From assembly GCA_943331005.2 (NCBI GenBank), contig CALQJX020000001.1:62001-126000 (forward strand): a stretch of DNA of 64,000 nucleotides, in the 5' to 3' direction. The number at the start of each line of letters is the position of its first letter. Positions within the stretch are counted from its first letter, which is position 1. Made by a program: the position numbers and the translations under genes. Positions 16,101 to 22,921 of this stretch are shown in pieces. The notes under the pieces are model-generated. The model ran no database searches. It was not told the DNA's origin and saw only the letters and a program-made list of their open reading frames with translations. This stretch comes from Bordetella parapertussis. Its GTDB lineage: Bacteria > Bacteroidota > Bacteroidia > Chitinophagales > Chitinophagaceae.

Positions 16101-18281
16101 AACATTTAATGTATGAAAAGTTCTAAAAGTACCACATCCTCTGACCGTATAGCTTATTCGTGTGGTACCTGCAGTGATCCCTGTTGCAATACCAGCTGTT
16201 GATCCGATCGTACCTACTGCAGTTGCAGATGACGACCATGTTCCGCTGAATGGAGCTCCGTAGGCGGATGTAGTAGAACTTGAAGTGAAAGTGGCCGTAC
16301 TGCCCTCACAAACAGAACTTGGGCCAGTAATTACGCCCGGATCACTTAATGCATAAACAGTATTGACGATTGTAGCTGTCATAGAGCCACAACCATTTGT
16401 AACTGTATAGGATATAGTAGTAGTAGCAGCTGGCGTACCAGATGATACACCACCCAATGTACCAGTGGTACCAATAGTACCCACTGCTGTATTAGACGAT
16501 ACCCATGTACCACCCGCCGTGCCGGTAGTGCCATGTGCAATGAATGTAGTAGCACATAATGTCTGCAGACCGGTAATAGTACCCGGATTTGCCAGATTAA
16601 CTGTTACACCCTGTGTTGCTGTAGCGCATGAATGCACATAGGATATAACTGCAGTTCCTGCTGCAACTCCCGTTACAATACCTGTGCTGCCAACCGTGGC
16701 TACAGCCGCATTGCTACTGCTCCATGTACCTCCAGACATTGAAGCTGTGAGCGTAGTAGTGGCACATAGTGTGTTTGTACCAGTTATGGCTAATGCTGCA
16801 GGTTCGGTAATAGTGGCTGTAACAGTAGTTGTTGCTGATACTCCATCTGTAACAGTGCACGTGTAGATCCCTGCTGTAAGACCTGATGCAGTTGCAGCTG
16901 TACCTCCTGACGGAGCCCATGAATAAGTATAAGGTGTAGTGCCTCCTGCGGCTGTTATTGTGGCCGAGCCATCGCTGCCTCCATTACAGCTCACATTGGT
17001 TTGTGCAGTAACTGATGCGGCTAGCGGTCCAAAGACCGTGACATTCGTTGTAGCTACAAAGGTGCCACAACTGTTGCTTACCAAGTAGGATATTGTAGTA
17101 GTACCTGCACTAATACCGGATACTATACCGGTACTACCCACGGTACCTACTGCTGCATTTGTACTACTCCATGTACCTCCGCTAACTGTGTTACTCAGCG
17201 TGGTTGTGGAACCTGCAGTGACTGTATTGGTACCTGTAGTAGCCGGGACTGAAGCAGGCAGCACATTTAATGTCCTGAATTGCCTGAAGTTTCCGCATCC
17301 GCTGGCAGTATAGGTTATTCTGGTGGTACCCACCGTCAAACCTGTAACAATCCCTGTGGATGAGTTGATAGAGCCAACTGCTGTAGCAGAAGAGCTCCAG
17401 GTATAACCGAATGGGCCTACGCCACTTGTGGCAGTAGTAGAGGTAGAGGTAAAGGTAACGGTATTGCCTACACAAACAGAGCTCGGACCAGTCACGGCGC
17501 CCGTATCACTTAATTTATATACTGTGTTATTAACCGTTGCAGTCATAGATCCGCACGAGTTTGTTACCGTATAGGATACTGTCGTTGTGCTGGCGGGACT
17601 GGAGCCCAGTACGCCTCCCATTGTACCTGTTGATGAATTAATAGTGCCAACTGCTGTATTAGACGATACCCAGGTACCACCGGCAGTGCCGGTAGTGCCA
17701 TGTGCAATGAATGTAGTAGCACACATTGTCTGCAGACCGGTAATTGTACCCGGATTTGCCAGATTCACAGTTACCCCCCTTGTAGCAGTGGCACATGAAT
17801 GCACATAGGAGATCACTGCTGTTCCTGCTGCAACGCCCGTTACAACGCCAGTGCTGCCAACCGTAGCTATAGCCGCATTGCTACTGCTCCATGTACCTCC
17901 AGACATTGAAGCTGAAAGCGTAGTGGTAGCACAAAGCGTATTGGTACCAGTAACCGTTAATGCTGCGGGTTGGGTTATAGTAGCTGTAACAGTAGCTGTA
18001 GCAGATGCTGCATCTGTTACAACACACGTATAGGTTCCGGCACTAAGACCAGTAGCTGTAGCGGCTGCACCTCCGGATGGCGACCATGAATAAGTATAAC
18101 CTCCAGCACCTCCTGTTGCTGTTACCGTAGCTGCACCATCAGCGCCACCGTTGCAGCTGACATTGGTCAAAGAAGTAACTGTAAATGAAGTTATTGCCGG
18201 CAAGGGCGCGCGCGCATTAGCATCACCCCCTAATAACAGGAAAATAACAACTGTGTAAATACTTTGTAAGAGAATCCTCAT
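10119..18281 (-). CDS. Giant Ig-like/SprB-repeat surface protein with T9SS tail
   Basis: About 2,720 residues from ATG 18281 (an upstream in-frame TTG at 18305 lies inside the promoter box). Order of parts: signal peptide (MRILLQ...GGDANA); three ~388-residue supra-repeats, each one SprB-type module (VSCNGGSDGSATVTA...YTYSWAPSGG) plus several Ig-like modules; a cadherin-like module (near 14,700-14,380) with VNDADTAQTLTW; a PKD module (near 14,370-14,130) with SYSWNFGD; 17 Ig-like BIG_2-type modules of ~70-75 residues (GGTWSSSN...ATVGS...GVVTGV.AGTATITYT), most with two Cys; and a type A T9SS tail (FSIYPNPTNGTLTIS...AAGVYMCQF). The composition is extremely rich in Thr, Ser, Gly and Ala. It is most likely a long surface adhesin or matrix protein; the ligand is unknown. 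Confidence 0.9.
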   Translation of the reverse strand: MRILLQSIYTVVIFLLLGGDANARAPLPAITSFTVTSLTNVSCNGGADGAATVTATGGAGGYTYSWSPSGGAAATATGLSAGTYTCVVTDAASATATVTATITQPAALTVTGTNTLCATTTLSASMSGGTWSSSNAAIATVGSTGVVTGVAAGTAVISYVHSCATATRGVTVNLANPGTITGLQTMCATTFIAHGTTGTAGGTWVSSNTAVGTINSSTGTMGGVLGSSPASTTTVSYTVTNSCGSMTATVNNTVYKLSDTGAVTGPSSVCVGNTVTFTSTSTTATSGVGPFGYTWSSSATAVGSINSSTGIVTGLTVGTTRITYTASGCGNFRQFRTLNVLPASVPATTGTNTVTAGSTTTLSNTVSGGTWSSTNAAVGTVGSTGIVSGISAGTTTISYLVSNSCGTFVATTNVTVFGPLAASVTAQTNVSCNGGSDGSATITAAGGTTPYTYSWAPSGGTAATASGLTAGIYTCTVTDGVSATTTVTATITEPAALAITGTNTLCATTTLTASMSGGTWSSSNAAVATVGSTGIVTGVAAGTAVISYVHSCATATQGVTVNLANPGTITGLQTLCATTFIAHGTTGTAGGTWVSSNTAVGTIGTTGTLGGVSSGTPAATTTISYTVTNGCGSMTATIVNTVYALSDPGVITGPSSVCEGSTATFTSSSTTSAYGAPFSGTWSSSATAVGTIGSTAGIATGITAGTTRISYTVRGCGTFRTFHTLNVLPASVPATTGTNTVTAGSTTTLSNTVSGGAWSSTNTAVGTVSTGGVVTGITSGTTIISYLISNSCGTYVATTNVTVFGSLAATVTAQTNVSCNGGSDGSATVTASSGTTPYTYSWAPSGGTGATASGLSAGTYTCTVTDGVSLTATTTATITEPAALAITGVNTLCATTTLTASMSGGTWSSSNAAVATVGSTGIVTGVAAGTAVISYVHSCGTATQGVTVNLANPGTITGLQTVCATAFIGHGTTGTAGGTWVSSNTAVGTINSSTGTMGGVLGSIPSGTTTISYTVTNGCGSMTATIVNTVYALSDTGTVTGPASICVGSTGTFTSTSATSGTGGPFNSAWSSSATAVGTIGAATGIAMGVATGTTRITYTVTGCGTFRAFRTLNVLPASVPAVTGTNTVTVGATTTLSNTVSGGIWSSTNTAVGTVGSTTGIVTGVSAGTTTISYLVSNSCGTFAATVAVTVSSGNTAPTFTGGSPQTLTVCQNASAVAINSFLQVNDADTAQTLTWTATSGPSHGTLSLSGTTTTTGGTVTPTGKTYTPASGYSGTDAFTIQVSDGAGGTATTTINVTINPVPTITIASYTPNPTLPGLPVNFTVSDATLASYSWNFGDATTSTTMNPSKAYASGGTYIPTLTATNSYGCPATDTAEVTVLPSAGSLMGYNPPLCTADVPDTLRSIISGGTWSSSNTGAAIIGSTSGILTAVAPGVATITYHLGGGYIQTLTVLAGNSPNPIFGPATTCMGSNTGLNVLPYGSAGAWTSSTTGVATIGTGTGICAAVSLGTTTITWTLPSGCYVTRTQTVAPTPAAITGPSFLCVADTVTYLNDTVGGTWSSSNSGVVSVNATSGLATGMAAGTATLSYTIAYGCAATKLVNGGGLPAAITGGLLLCPSGTSTLSCATAGGAWSTGDVAVATVTGGVVTGVSAGTANITYTLTSGCRRVVTVTVNAAPGASTGTASLCVGGSTTLSNAATGGTWSSSSTATATVGSASGVVTGIAAGNANITYTVAGAGCYTITVVTVNAASGAITGTLNACVGDTSVLSHSTTGGTWLSSNTALATVDAASGAVAGVAAGTATITYFVSASCYVTTSFTVKALPTAISGTASVCVGSTSTLASGPTGGTWSSSASGTAPVNASTGLVSGYAAGTATISYSISNGCRRTQVVTVNAAPTAILGATGVCVGGTTTLTDTTTGGTWSSSNTAVATIDGTTGVVSGIATGTSLISYTLGTGCRTTRVLSVVAVPAAITGTATLCAGSVTTLSSTTGGGTWSSSDITAATTGTATGTSTTVSGVSAGNATISYTVAGCATTTVVTVNASPGTISGLNPICIGNSAAYSIGSTGGTWVSSASYVTIGSATGIATGIAAGTATISYRVNATCYSTLPVTVTATPAAITGTARVCIGSTTILGHPVSGGSWSGSSSAASVTDSAGFGVVSGSIAGTATITYTLPSGCYKTVVVTVNSNPATPTGGTSPVCAGATTTLAATPAGGTWSSSNTAVGTVGATTGVVMGVSSGTATITYRITATSCYATKEVSVNPLPGPITGSTSVCVGASTTLTDTAAGGIWTMTPATVATIGGSTGLVNGVVAGAATVTYTLPTGCRRTGSITVQAAPAAITGNLSICVGNTTTLASSPAALTWSSSDVTTATVSTAGVVTGAAAGNATISYTNAAGCSRTAVVTVNTALPANTSSTGSFSVCSGTTITLSNSVSGGTWNSSSSAIAVVGSSTGVVTGSATGAANITYSLGTGCRSISTVSVNAAAPAITGTTSVCAGSSVTFTATGTGSWSSADAGIATVAGGVVTGVAAGSTIITYTTASGCSSVKSILVKVVPVIGAPSIMTAGDTLTATSTVSGGTWSSSSAAIAGVTSTTGLITAMSPGSVTISFTASSTGCAGIWGIYVIIAPAGRSATNAATANMFSIYPNPTNGTLTISTSVAGELSIYTIDGKVTGQYSMTAGANSVQLSSDLAAGVYMCQFTGTDGSTQQARLILQH
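10390..14130 (-). repeat. 17 tandem ~70-75-residue Ig-like modules within the giant gene
   Basis: Seventeen modules, each about 210-225 bp, occupy the second half of the gene. Each has the core GGTWSSSN, an A-T-V strand, a GVVTGV turn and an AGTATITYT strand. Modules 2-16 each have one Cys near the start (as in SVCVGSTTTL) and one near the end (as in NGCRR). The first lacks the second Cys and the last lacks the first. Sequence divergence between neighbours is moderate. Confidence 0.85.
14700..18180 (-). repeat. Three-copy supra-repeat of 387-389 codons in the giant gene
   Basis: Matching points of the SprB segment (the complement of VSCNGG) fall at about 18150, 16983 and 15822, giving periods of 1,167 and 1,161 bp (389 and 387 codons). 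Each unit carries one SprB-type module followed by Ig-like modules containing NLANPGTITGLQT, SNTAVGTI and NVLPASVPA. The copies are far more alike than the 70-residue modules further on, pointing to recent duplication. Confidence 0.85.
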
Positions 18282-18302
18282 AGTGTAAGATTGATTTAAG
18301 GT

Positions 18303-18310
18303 CAAATATA
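18303..18310 (-). promoter_or_regulatory. -7 element (TATATTTG) of the giant repeat gene
   Basis: Read on the minus strand this matches TAnnTTTG and sits 21 nt before ATG 18281, predicting a 5' leader of about 14 nt. The DNA upstream (18311-18540) is very AT-rich. The upstream in-frame TTG overlaps this box, which argues for the ATG start. Confidence 0.5.
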
Positions 18311-18667
18311 AATCGAATTATAATTTCTATAGGACAATAACGAAATATTTATTTTTAATTCACATAGACTGAATATATAAATGAATAATTTATATAAATA
18401 TAAATTAACTTTAATGATAAAAGATGTAATATAGTGAATAATATATTAATATAATAATTTTTAGAAATTGTAGGTTTTTTATTATATATTAAATGAATAA
18501 GACCCATAGCCAATCTTTTATTAGCTACACTTACATTGATTATGGTCATTAATTCAAAAGAGAACGTGGCCCTAACTGCAGCGCAGCAAGGCGAATGAGG
18601 AATAAATGCACAGTCCGGTTGAAGCAGAGCAAACCAGTGCCTGTGAGAAAGGTTAAGAAAAGGCTGA
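18306..18667. other. AT-rich gap upstream of the giant gene
   Basis: About 360 bp without a supported gene. The first ~240 bp are strikingly AT-rich, include a perfect 12-bp palindrome ATTTATATAAAT at 18388-18399, and contain the promoter of the giant gene. The remainder up to the 56-residue gene is of ordinary composition. I see no terminator with a clear stem here. Confidence 0.6.
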
Positions 18668-18838
18668 TCAATGGCGGAAAGCCCGAACGATCATAACTAT
18701 GACAGCAAACAGAAACATGAACAGGGAGATCCTGTTCATACCATGCATAAACTTCAGATCGAGGCCCTTTGGCGCATTGGGATCGCGCGGGCGAAGGTAG
18801 AAGTAAGTGAGCACCTGTTTCCAAATACCGTCTTTCAT
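18668..18838 (-). CDS. Small 56-residue single-pass membrane protein
   Basis: ATG at 18838 and TGA at 18668-18670 give 56 residues: an amphipathic N terminus (MKDGIWKQVLTYFYLRPRD), a PNAPKG linker, the conserved-looking HGMNRIS, and one membrane segment (residues 37-51) ending in a basic tail. I recall short Bacteroidota proteins of this layout (DUF6728-like), but could not check this. It begins 48 bp after the M28 peptidase stop and is probably co-transcribed with it. Overlapping frames of 107 and 112 residues in this stretch look random by comparison. Confidence 0.7.
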   Translation of the reverse strand: MKDGIWKQVLTYFYLRPRDPNAPKGLDLKFMHGMNRISLFMFLFAVIVMIVRAFRH

Positions 18839-18886
18839 AAAAAGGAGGTTGTTTTTGTGAAATTAGTGAATAAACACCAAAACACA

Positions 18887-19795
18887 TTATTGACTAATGC
18901 TATGGAGGCATTGAGGATAGTTCTTCAGCAGGTATTCTACCATCTGCTGAATGGTCCATATGCCTTCATAATTGATCCTGGCAGGTATATCTGAGATCTT
19001 GTGATAGTCATCGTGGAGGCCTGTGGTAAAAGAAAAAGCAGTAATTCCTTTCTGCGCAAATGTTCTGCAATCGGTCTGAAGTGTCTTTCCCGGCTCATCG
19101 GTCATAATATGCCCCTTATGATAATTGAGCGTAGCCTGCATAGCTATTTCTGTGCGTGCAGGCAGTGAATATATAGTAACAAGCTTCAACTCTTTATCCA
19201 TCCGACCCACCATATCGAAGTTGAGCACCAGACATACCGGCCTGAAGTGCGTGGCACAATAACTGCTGAATGCGGCAGATCCATACAAACCCACCTCGTG
19301 AGCAGCATAACCTACCAACAGGTAGTTATAGTTTTTCCGTCCCCATTTCTTATGCCGCTGAGCCAATGCGGTGAGCAGTGCCACCCCTGAAGCATTGTCA
19401 TCGGCACCGGGATGAACGGCTACTTTACCAAAGCTGCGGGAGTGACTATCGCCCATGCCCAGATGATCGAAATGGGCACCTATTACTATAGTACTATCGG
19501 CATGATTGTCTATGAAGGCGAAACAATTGGTTCCTGTATGTAACTCCCCCGTATCGTTGATGCGGTAGGTAAACAGCTGCGTATCTACTTTTAGTCCTGC
19601 TGCTGCAAAGCGGGCAGCAACAAAAGCACCCGCCATTTGTTCGTAAGGGGTCCCTGCCATGCGGCCACGCATAGTATCGGCAGATAGCGCCTCTACTACC
19701 TGCCTGTAGCCCTTGCCGGTACGGCGGGCATTCTGTGCATTTGCAGTGACCGCTAATGCGCAGAGGAGGAACAATACTATGGCTTTATATTTCAT
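18887..19795 (-). CDS. Secreted M28-family zinc peptidase
   Basis: A 302-residue co-catalytic zinc peptidase with a signal peptide (MKYKAIVLFLLCALAVTANAQ). Motifs in order: IVIGAHFDHLG (first metal His/Asp), HPGADDNASGVA (bridging Asp), YAAHEVGLYGSAAF (catalytic Glu region), LNFDMVGR (metal Asp), and a C-terminal HDDYHK that supplies the final His. The family contains aminopeptidases and glutaminyl-cyclase-like enzymes; an exported aminopeptidase is most likely. A TACCTTTG -7 box lies 20 nt ahead of the ATG. No T9SS tail is present, so the periplasm is the probable site. Confidence 0.9.
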   Translation of the reverse strand: MKYKAIVLFLLCALAVTANAQNARRTGKGYRQVVEALSADTMRGRMAGTPYEQMAGAFVAARFAAAGLKVDTQLFTYRINDTGELHTGTNCFAFIDNHADSTIVIGAHFDHLGMGDSHSRSFGKVAVHPGADDNASGVALLTALAQRHKKWGRKNYNYLLVGYAAHEVGLYGSAAFSSYCATHFRPVCLVLNFDMVGRMDKELKLVTIYSLPARTEIAMQATLNYHKGHIMTDEPGKTLQTDCRTFAQKGITAFSFTTGLHDDYHKISDIPARINYEGIWTIQQMVEYLLKNYPQCLHSISQ

Positions 19796-19815
19796 TGCCG
19801 GATGTGCTACTGGGA

Positions 19816-19823
19816 CAAAGGTA
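19816..19823 (-). promoter_or_regulatory. -7 element (TACCTTTG) of the M28 peptidase gene
   Basis: An exact match to TAnnTTTG on the minus strand, 20 nt ahead of the peptidase start. No clear -33 box at standard spacing was found. Confidence 0.5.
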
Positions 19824-19868
19824 TTGCCGGATATTGAGTTTAGGATACTACCGTGGTCATTTACGCAT

Positions 19869-19903
19869 AAAAAACAGGCTGCCTCGTTGTGAGGCAGCCT
19901 GTT
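19869..19903 (-). terminator. Terminator after the tail-fibre-like gene
   Basis: A perfect 13-bp stem, AACAGGCTGCCTC with GAGGCAGCCTGTT, and a 5-nt loop is followed on the minus strand by a T-run. It lies 23 bp beyond the stop of the gene at 19927. Confidence 0.9.
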
Positions 19904-19926
19904 CGTGTATAAAATGAAAATACTTA

Positions 19927-22860
19927 TTAGTTTTTCTGGCTTGCAGCTTCAGCCTGCATTCTCCTGGTCTTTTCTTCCCTTGAAGGGTTGATGCTTGCAG
20001 GATAGTTCTTGTTGAACTGCAGCGTAGTACCATCCCACCACATACCTTCAGCGCTGTGTTTCCTGTCGGCGTCGTTGAACATAACCTTAGAAAGGTTGGT
20101 GTTGAATGATGGTTTGGTAATGAACTCAGGTACCTTTTTGCTATCAACATCTGCCCTGTTACCAACAGCGATCCAGGAGATCTGTGCGTTAGAATGACCG
20201 TCGTTGAGTTCTTTTACAGTGAAACCTGTTTTGTCAACAGATACTATGTACACACCGTTGCACTGACCCATAGGAGTGATAGTAACAGCAGGTGCTTCGC
20301 CCAGCATTTTAGCATAGTTCGCATCGAAGCTGATCCTCACTTCGCCTTCAGACATCTGTGCAGTGCCTTTGTCGTAAGCTGTAGGATTAGGAGAAGTTGA
20401 AGCGTATGCTGGGATCACTTCGTCGCCTACATTCATAAGTTCTATGTTCTTGCCTGATGTGTACACATCGCCCATGTTGTAAGAAGCGAAGAGCTCGCCT
20501 GAATTGAGCTGGCCTATTACGTTACCTTTAGATACAGAACCTACCATACCAAAGAAACCACCACCTATACCGGCATCTTCTGCTGAAGGAGCAAAACCAC
20601 TACCAGAAGCATAACCAGAAGAACCGTATACACCGTAGTTGACCGAACCACTGTTTTTGTAACCAAGAGCCCCCCAATACCACCCAGATACCTCAGCACC
20701 TATCGTGCCACCTGTACGTGTAAAGTCGTTGTAGTTGGTACCAGAGACACCAAATGTATAGAGATCACCCCAGAAATTGTGACCACCAACACCACTATTT
20801 ATTCCACTAAGTCCATAATTTACGCCATCGTTTTGTGAGTTACGATCTCGTCTGCCATATAAGGTGTTCTGACCATCGCCTGTAGCAGTTAACTGTTGCC
20901 TGTTAACGTACATCTGATATATAGTACTTGGCGTTGCAGCACCAACAGAAAGTCCAGTACCATTGTCCTGTATCTGAGAGTTACCAATAGCAGTGCCGGC
21001 AGTTGTCCATTTTGTGAGATAGTTGAGTGTGCCTGTACCAAGAGAAGCCGTTGGTGTAGCCCAGGTATTATCGCCACGCAGGAAGGTAGTAGCAGAGGCA
21101 GTACCTGTAGCACTATGTTCTGCAATACCTACTGAACCTGCCGCCAGTGTAGGGTTAGGGTAAGTACCGGCAAGGCTACCACCAGCTGCACCTGTAGGTG
21201 CACCACCGCCTGCAGTTGCCCATGTACCATCGCCACGAAGGAAAGTAGTAGCAGAAGGCGTACCAGTTGCATTCATATCTGCAGGAAGTACACTACCTGT
21301 GAGGCTCAACTTAGAATAAGCGATAGCAGCTGTAGCGCTGATATCGGAGTTGGTAACAGTACCATCGAGTATCTTGGCAGATGTAACAGCACTGTTGGCT
21401 ACCGTAGGGTTAGGGAACGTACCTGTGAGGTCGCCACCTGCAGCACCACCCGGTGTAGTACCGGAGATAGTGATGTTTGAAGCCGCTGTAACACGACCTT
21501 TAGCATCTACAGTATAAGCAGGCACCTGAGTGGCACTACCATAAGTACCGGCAGTAACACCAGAAGTAGCCAGAGCAGGGTTAGGATAGGTACCGGCAAG
21601 ATCGCCACCTGCAGCACCTGTAGGAGCGCTGCTTGGTGTAGCCCAGGTATTATCGCCACGCAGGAAGGTAGTTCCTGAAGCGGTACCTGTAGCACTATGA
21701 TCTGCTACCCCTACACTACCAGATAGGTTGAGTTTAGAATAAGCTATAGCCGCAGTATTGCTGATATCGGAGTTGGTAACAGTACCGTCGAGAATCTTAG
21801 CAGATGTAACAGCATTGTTAGCTACCGTAGGGTTAGGGAAAGTACCTGTGAGGTCGCCACCTGCTGCACCACCCGGTGTAGTACCTGTAATGGTAGTATT
21901 ACCTGCAGCCGTTACACGACCTTTGGCATCTACTGTATATACAGGTACCTGAGTAGCACTACCGTATGTGCCGGCAGTAACGCCTGAAGCAGCCAATGCA
22001 GGGTTAGGGTATGTACCATCGAGATCGCCACCTGCAGTACCACCGGGAGTAACGCCGGTGATAGTAGTGTTACCTGCAGCCATTACACGACCTTTGGCAT
22101 CTACTGTATAAACAGGTACCTGAGTGGCACTACCATATGTACCTGCAGTAACGCCAGAAGCAGCCAATGCAGGGTTAGGATATGTACCCGCAAGATCGCC
22201 ACCTGCTGCGCCACCAGGCACATCAGAAGGAACGCTCCATGAACCATCTCCCCTGAGGAAAGACAGTGCAGAAGGAGTACCTGTTGCATTTATTTTAGGA
22301 ACAGTTACGCTGTTATTAGCCAATTTGGAAGTAGTGATGCTGTTTGCAGCTACAGCCGGGTTAGGATATGTGCCTGAGAGATCGCCACCTGCAGCACCAC
22401 CCGGTGTAACACCAGAGATAGTAGTGTTGCCTGCGCCTATCACCCTGCCTTTAGCATCAACAGTGAACATACCTACCTCTGTAGTGCTACCGTATGTACC
22501 GGCAGCAACACCTGTATTGGTAAGAGATGGGTTTGGCAAAGAACCGGTAAGGTCGCCGCCAACAGTAGCATAAGCATTGAGACTCTGCCAAACTGCGCCA
22601 TCATAGAAATAGAACCCGGTGGTGCCATCTGTCTGATAGACAAGGAGGCCGGTTGCCGGACTGGAGATAAGCGTTCTTTGTGTTGCCGTCATTCTGGGTA
22701 CAAGCACACCCTGTGAAGATGAGCTCAGATCCAACACAGCGCTGGGATGGGCCGGAGTACCTGAAGCGTTCATAGATACACCTTGTTGTGCCATTGTTCT
22801 TTCGGCTGTAAACAACGCTAAAGTTGAAGCAGCAAAGAATATAAAGCGATTCTTGATCAT
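19927..22860 (-). CDS. Large repeat-rich tail-fibre-like surface protein with RGD repeats
   Basis: A 977-residue exported protein with a signal peptide ending TMAQQ. Residues ~100-600 hold eight copies of a GGDLxGTYPNPxLA motif, alternating with VTAGTYGSATQVPVYTVDAKGRV segments, SAKILDGTVTNSDIS segments and four FLRGD(G/N)(S/T)W segments. Such short glycine-rich repeats occur in trimeric phage-fibre-like folds of Bacteroidota surface proteins. The C-terminal ~350 residues are non-repetitive (about MGDVYTSGKNIELM to the end) and contain no S74 chaperone domain or T9SS tail that I can see. It lies 61 bp behind a T9SS-tailed protein gene, probably in one operon. Function is unknown; adhesion is an inference. 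Confidence 0.8.
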   Translation of the reverse strand: MIKNRFIFFAASTLALFTAERTMAQQGVSMNASGTPAHPSAVLDLSSSSQGVLVPRMTATQRTLISSPATGLLVYQTDGTTGFYFYDGAVWQSLNAYATVGGDLTGSLPNPSLTNTGVAAGTYGSTTEVGMFTVDAKGRVIGAGNTTISGVTPGGAAGGDLSGTYPNPAVAANSITTSKLANNSVTVPKINATGTPSALSFLRGDGSWSVPSDVPGGAAGGDLAGTYPNPALAASGVTAGTYGSATQVPVYTVDAKGRVMAAGNTTITGVTPGGTAGGDLDGTYPNPALAASGVTAGTYGSATQVPVYTVDAKGRVTAAGNTTITGTTPGGAAGGDLTGTFPNPTVANNAVTSAKILDGTVTNSDISNTAAIAYSKLNLSGSVGVADHSATGTASGTTFLRGDNTWATPSSAPTGAAGGDLAGTYPNPALATSGVTAGTYGSATQVPAYTVDAKGRVTAASNITISGTTPGGAAGGDLTGTFPNPTVANSAVTSAKILDGTVTNSDISATAAIAYSKLSLTGSVLPADMNATGTPSATTFLRGDGTWATAGGGAPTGAAGGSLAGTYPNPTLAAGSVGIAEHSATGTASATTFLRGDNTWATPTASLGTGTLNYLTKWTTAGTAIGNSQIQDNGTGLSVGAATPSTIYQMYVNRQQLTATGDGQNTLYGRRDRNSQNDGVNYGLSGINSGVGGHNFWGDLYTFGVSGTNYNDFTRTGGTIGAEVSGWYWGALGYKNSGSVNYGVYGSSGYASGSGFAPSAEDAGIGGGFFGMVGSVSKGNVIGQLNSGELFASYNMGDVYTSGKNIELMNVGDEVIPAYASTSPNPTAYDKGTAQMSEGEVRISFDANYAKMLGEAPAVTITPMGQCNGVYIVSVDKTGFTVKELNDGHSNAQISWIAVGNRADVDSKKVPEFITKPSFNTNLSKVMFNDADRKHSAEGMWWDGTTLQFNKNYPASINPSREEKTRRMQAEAASQKN

Positions 22861-22921
22861 AATATAAAGTTTATGTCTTTAATATCTGTTTTAATTTGTT
22901 TGAAGTTACCTGCGATTGTTA

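Noticed and set aside
10119..18281. CRISPR-like or transposon-like regular repetition
   Set aside because: The repeats are protein-coding modules in one continuous frame with codon-level divergence, not short identical repeats with unique spacers.
18355..18549. 64-residue minus-strand frame
   Set aside because: It lies in a very AT-rich intergenic stretch and is mostly Ile, Asn, Tyr and Lys, as expected from translated A+T-rich DNA.
18549..18887. 112-residue minus-strand frame
   Set aside because: It overlaps the better-supported 56-residue gene in another frame, lacks any domain, and has a composition typical of random translation.
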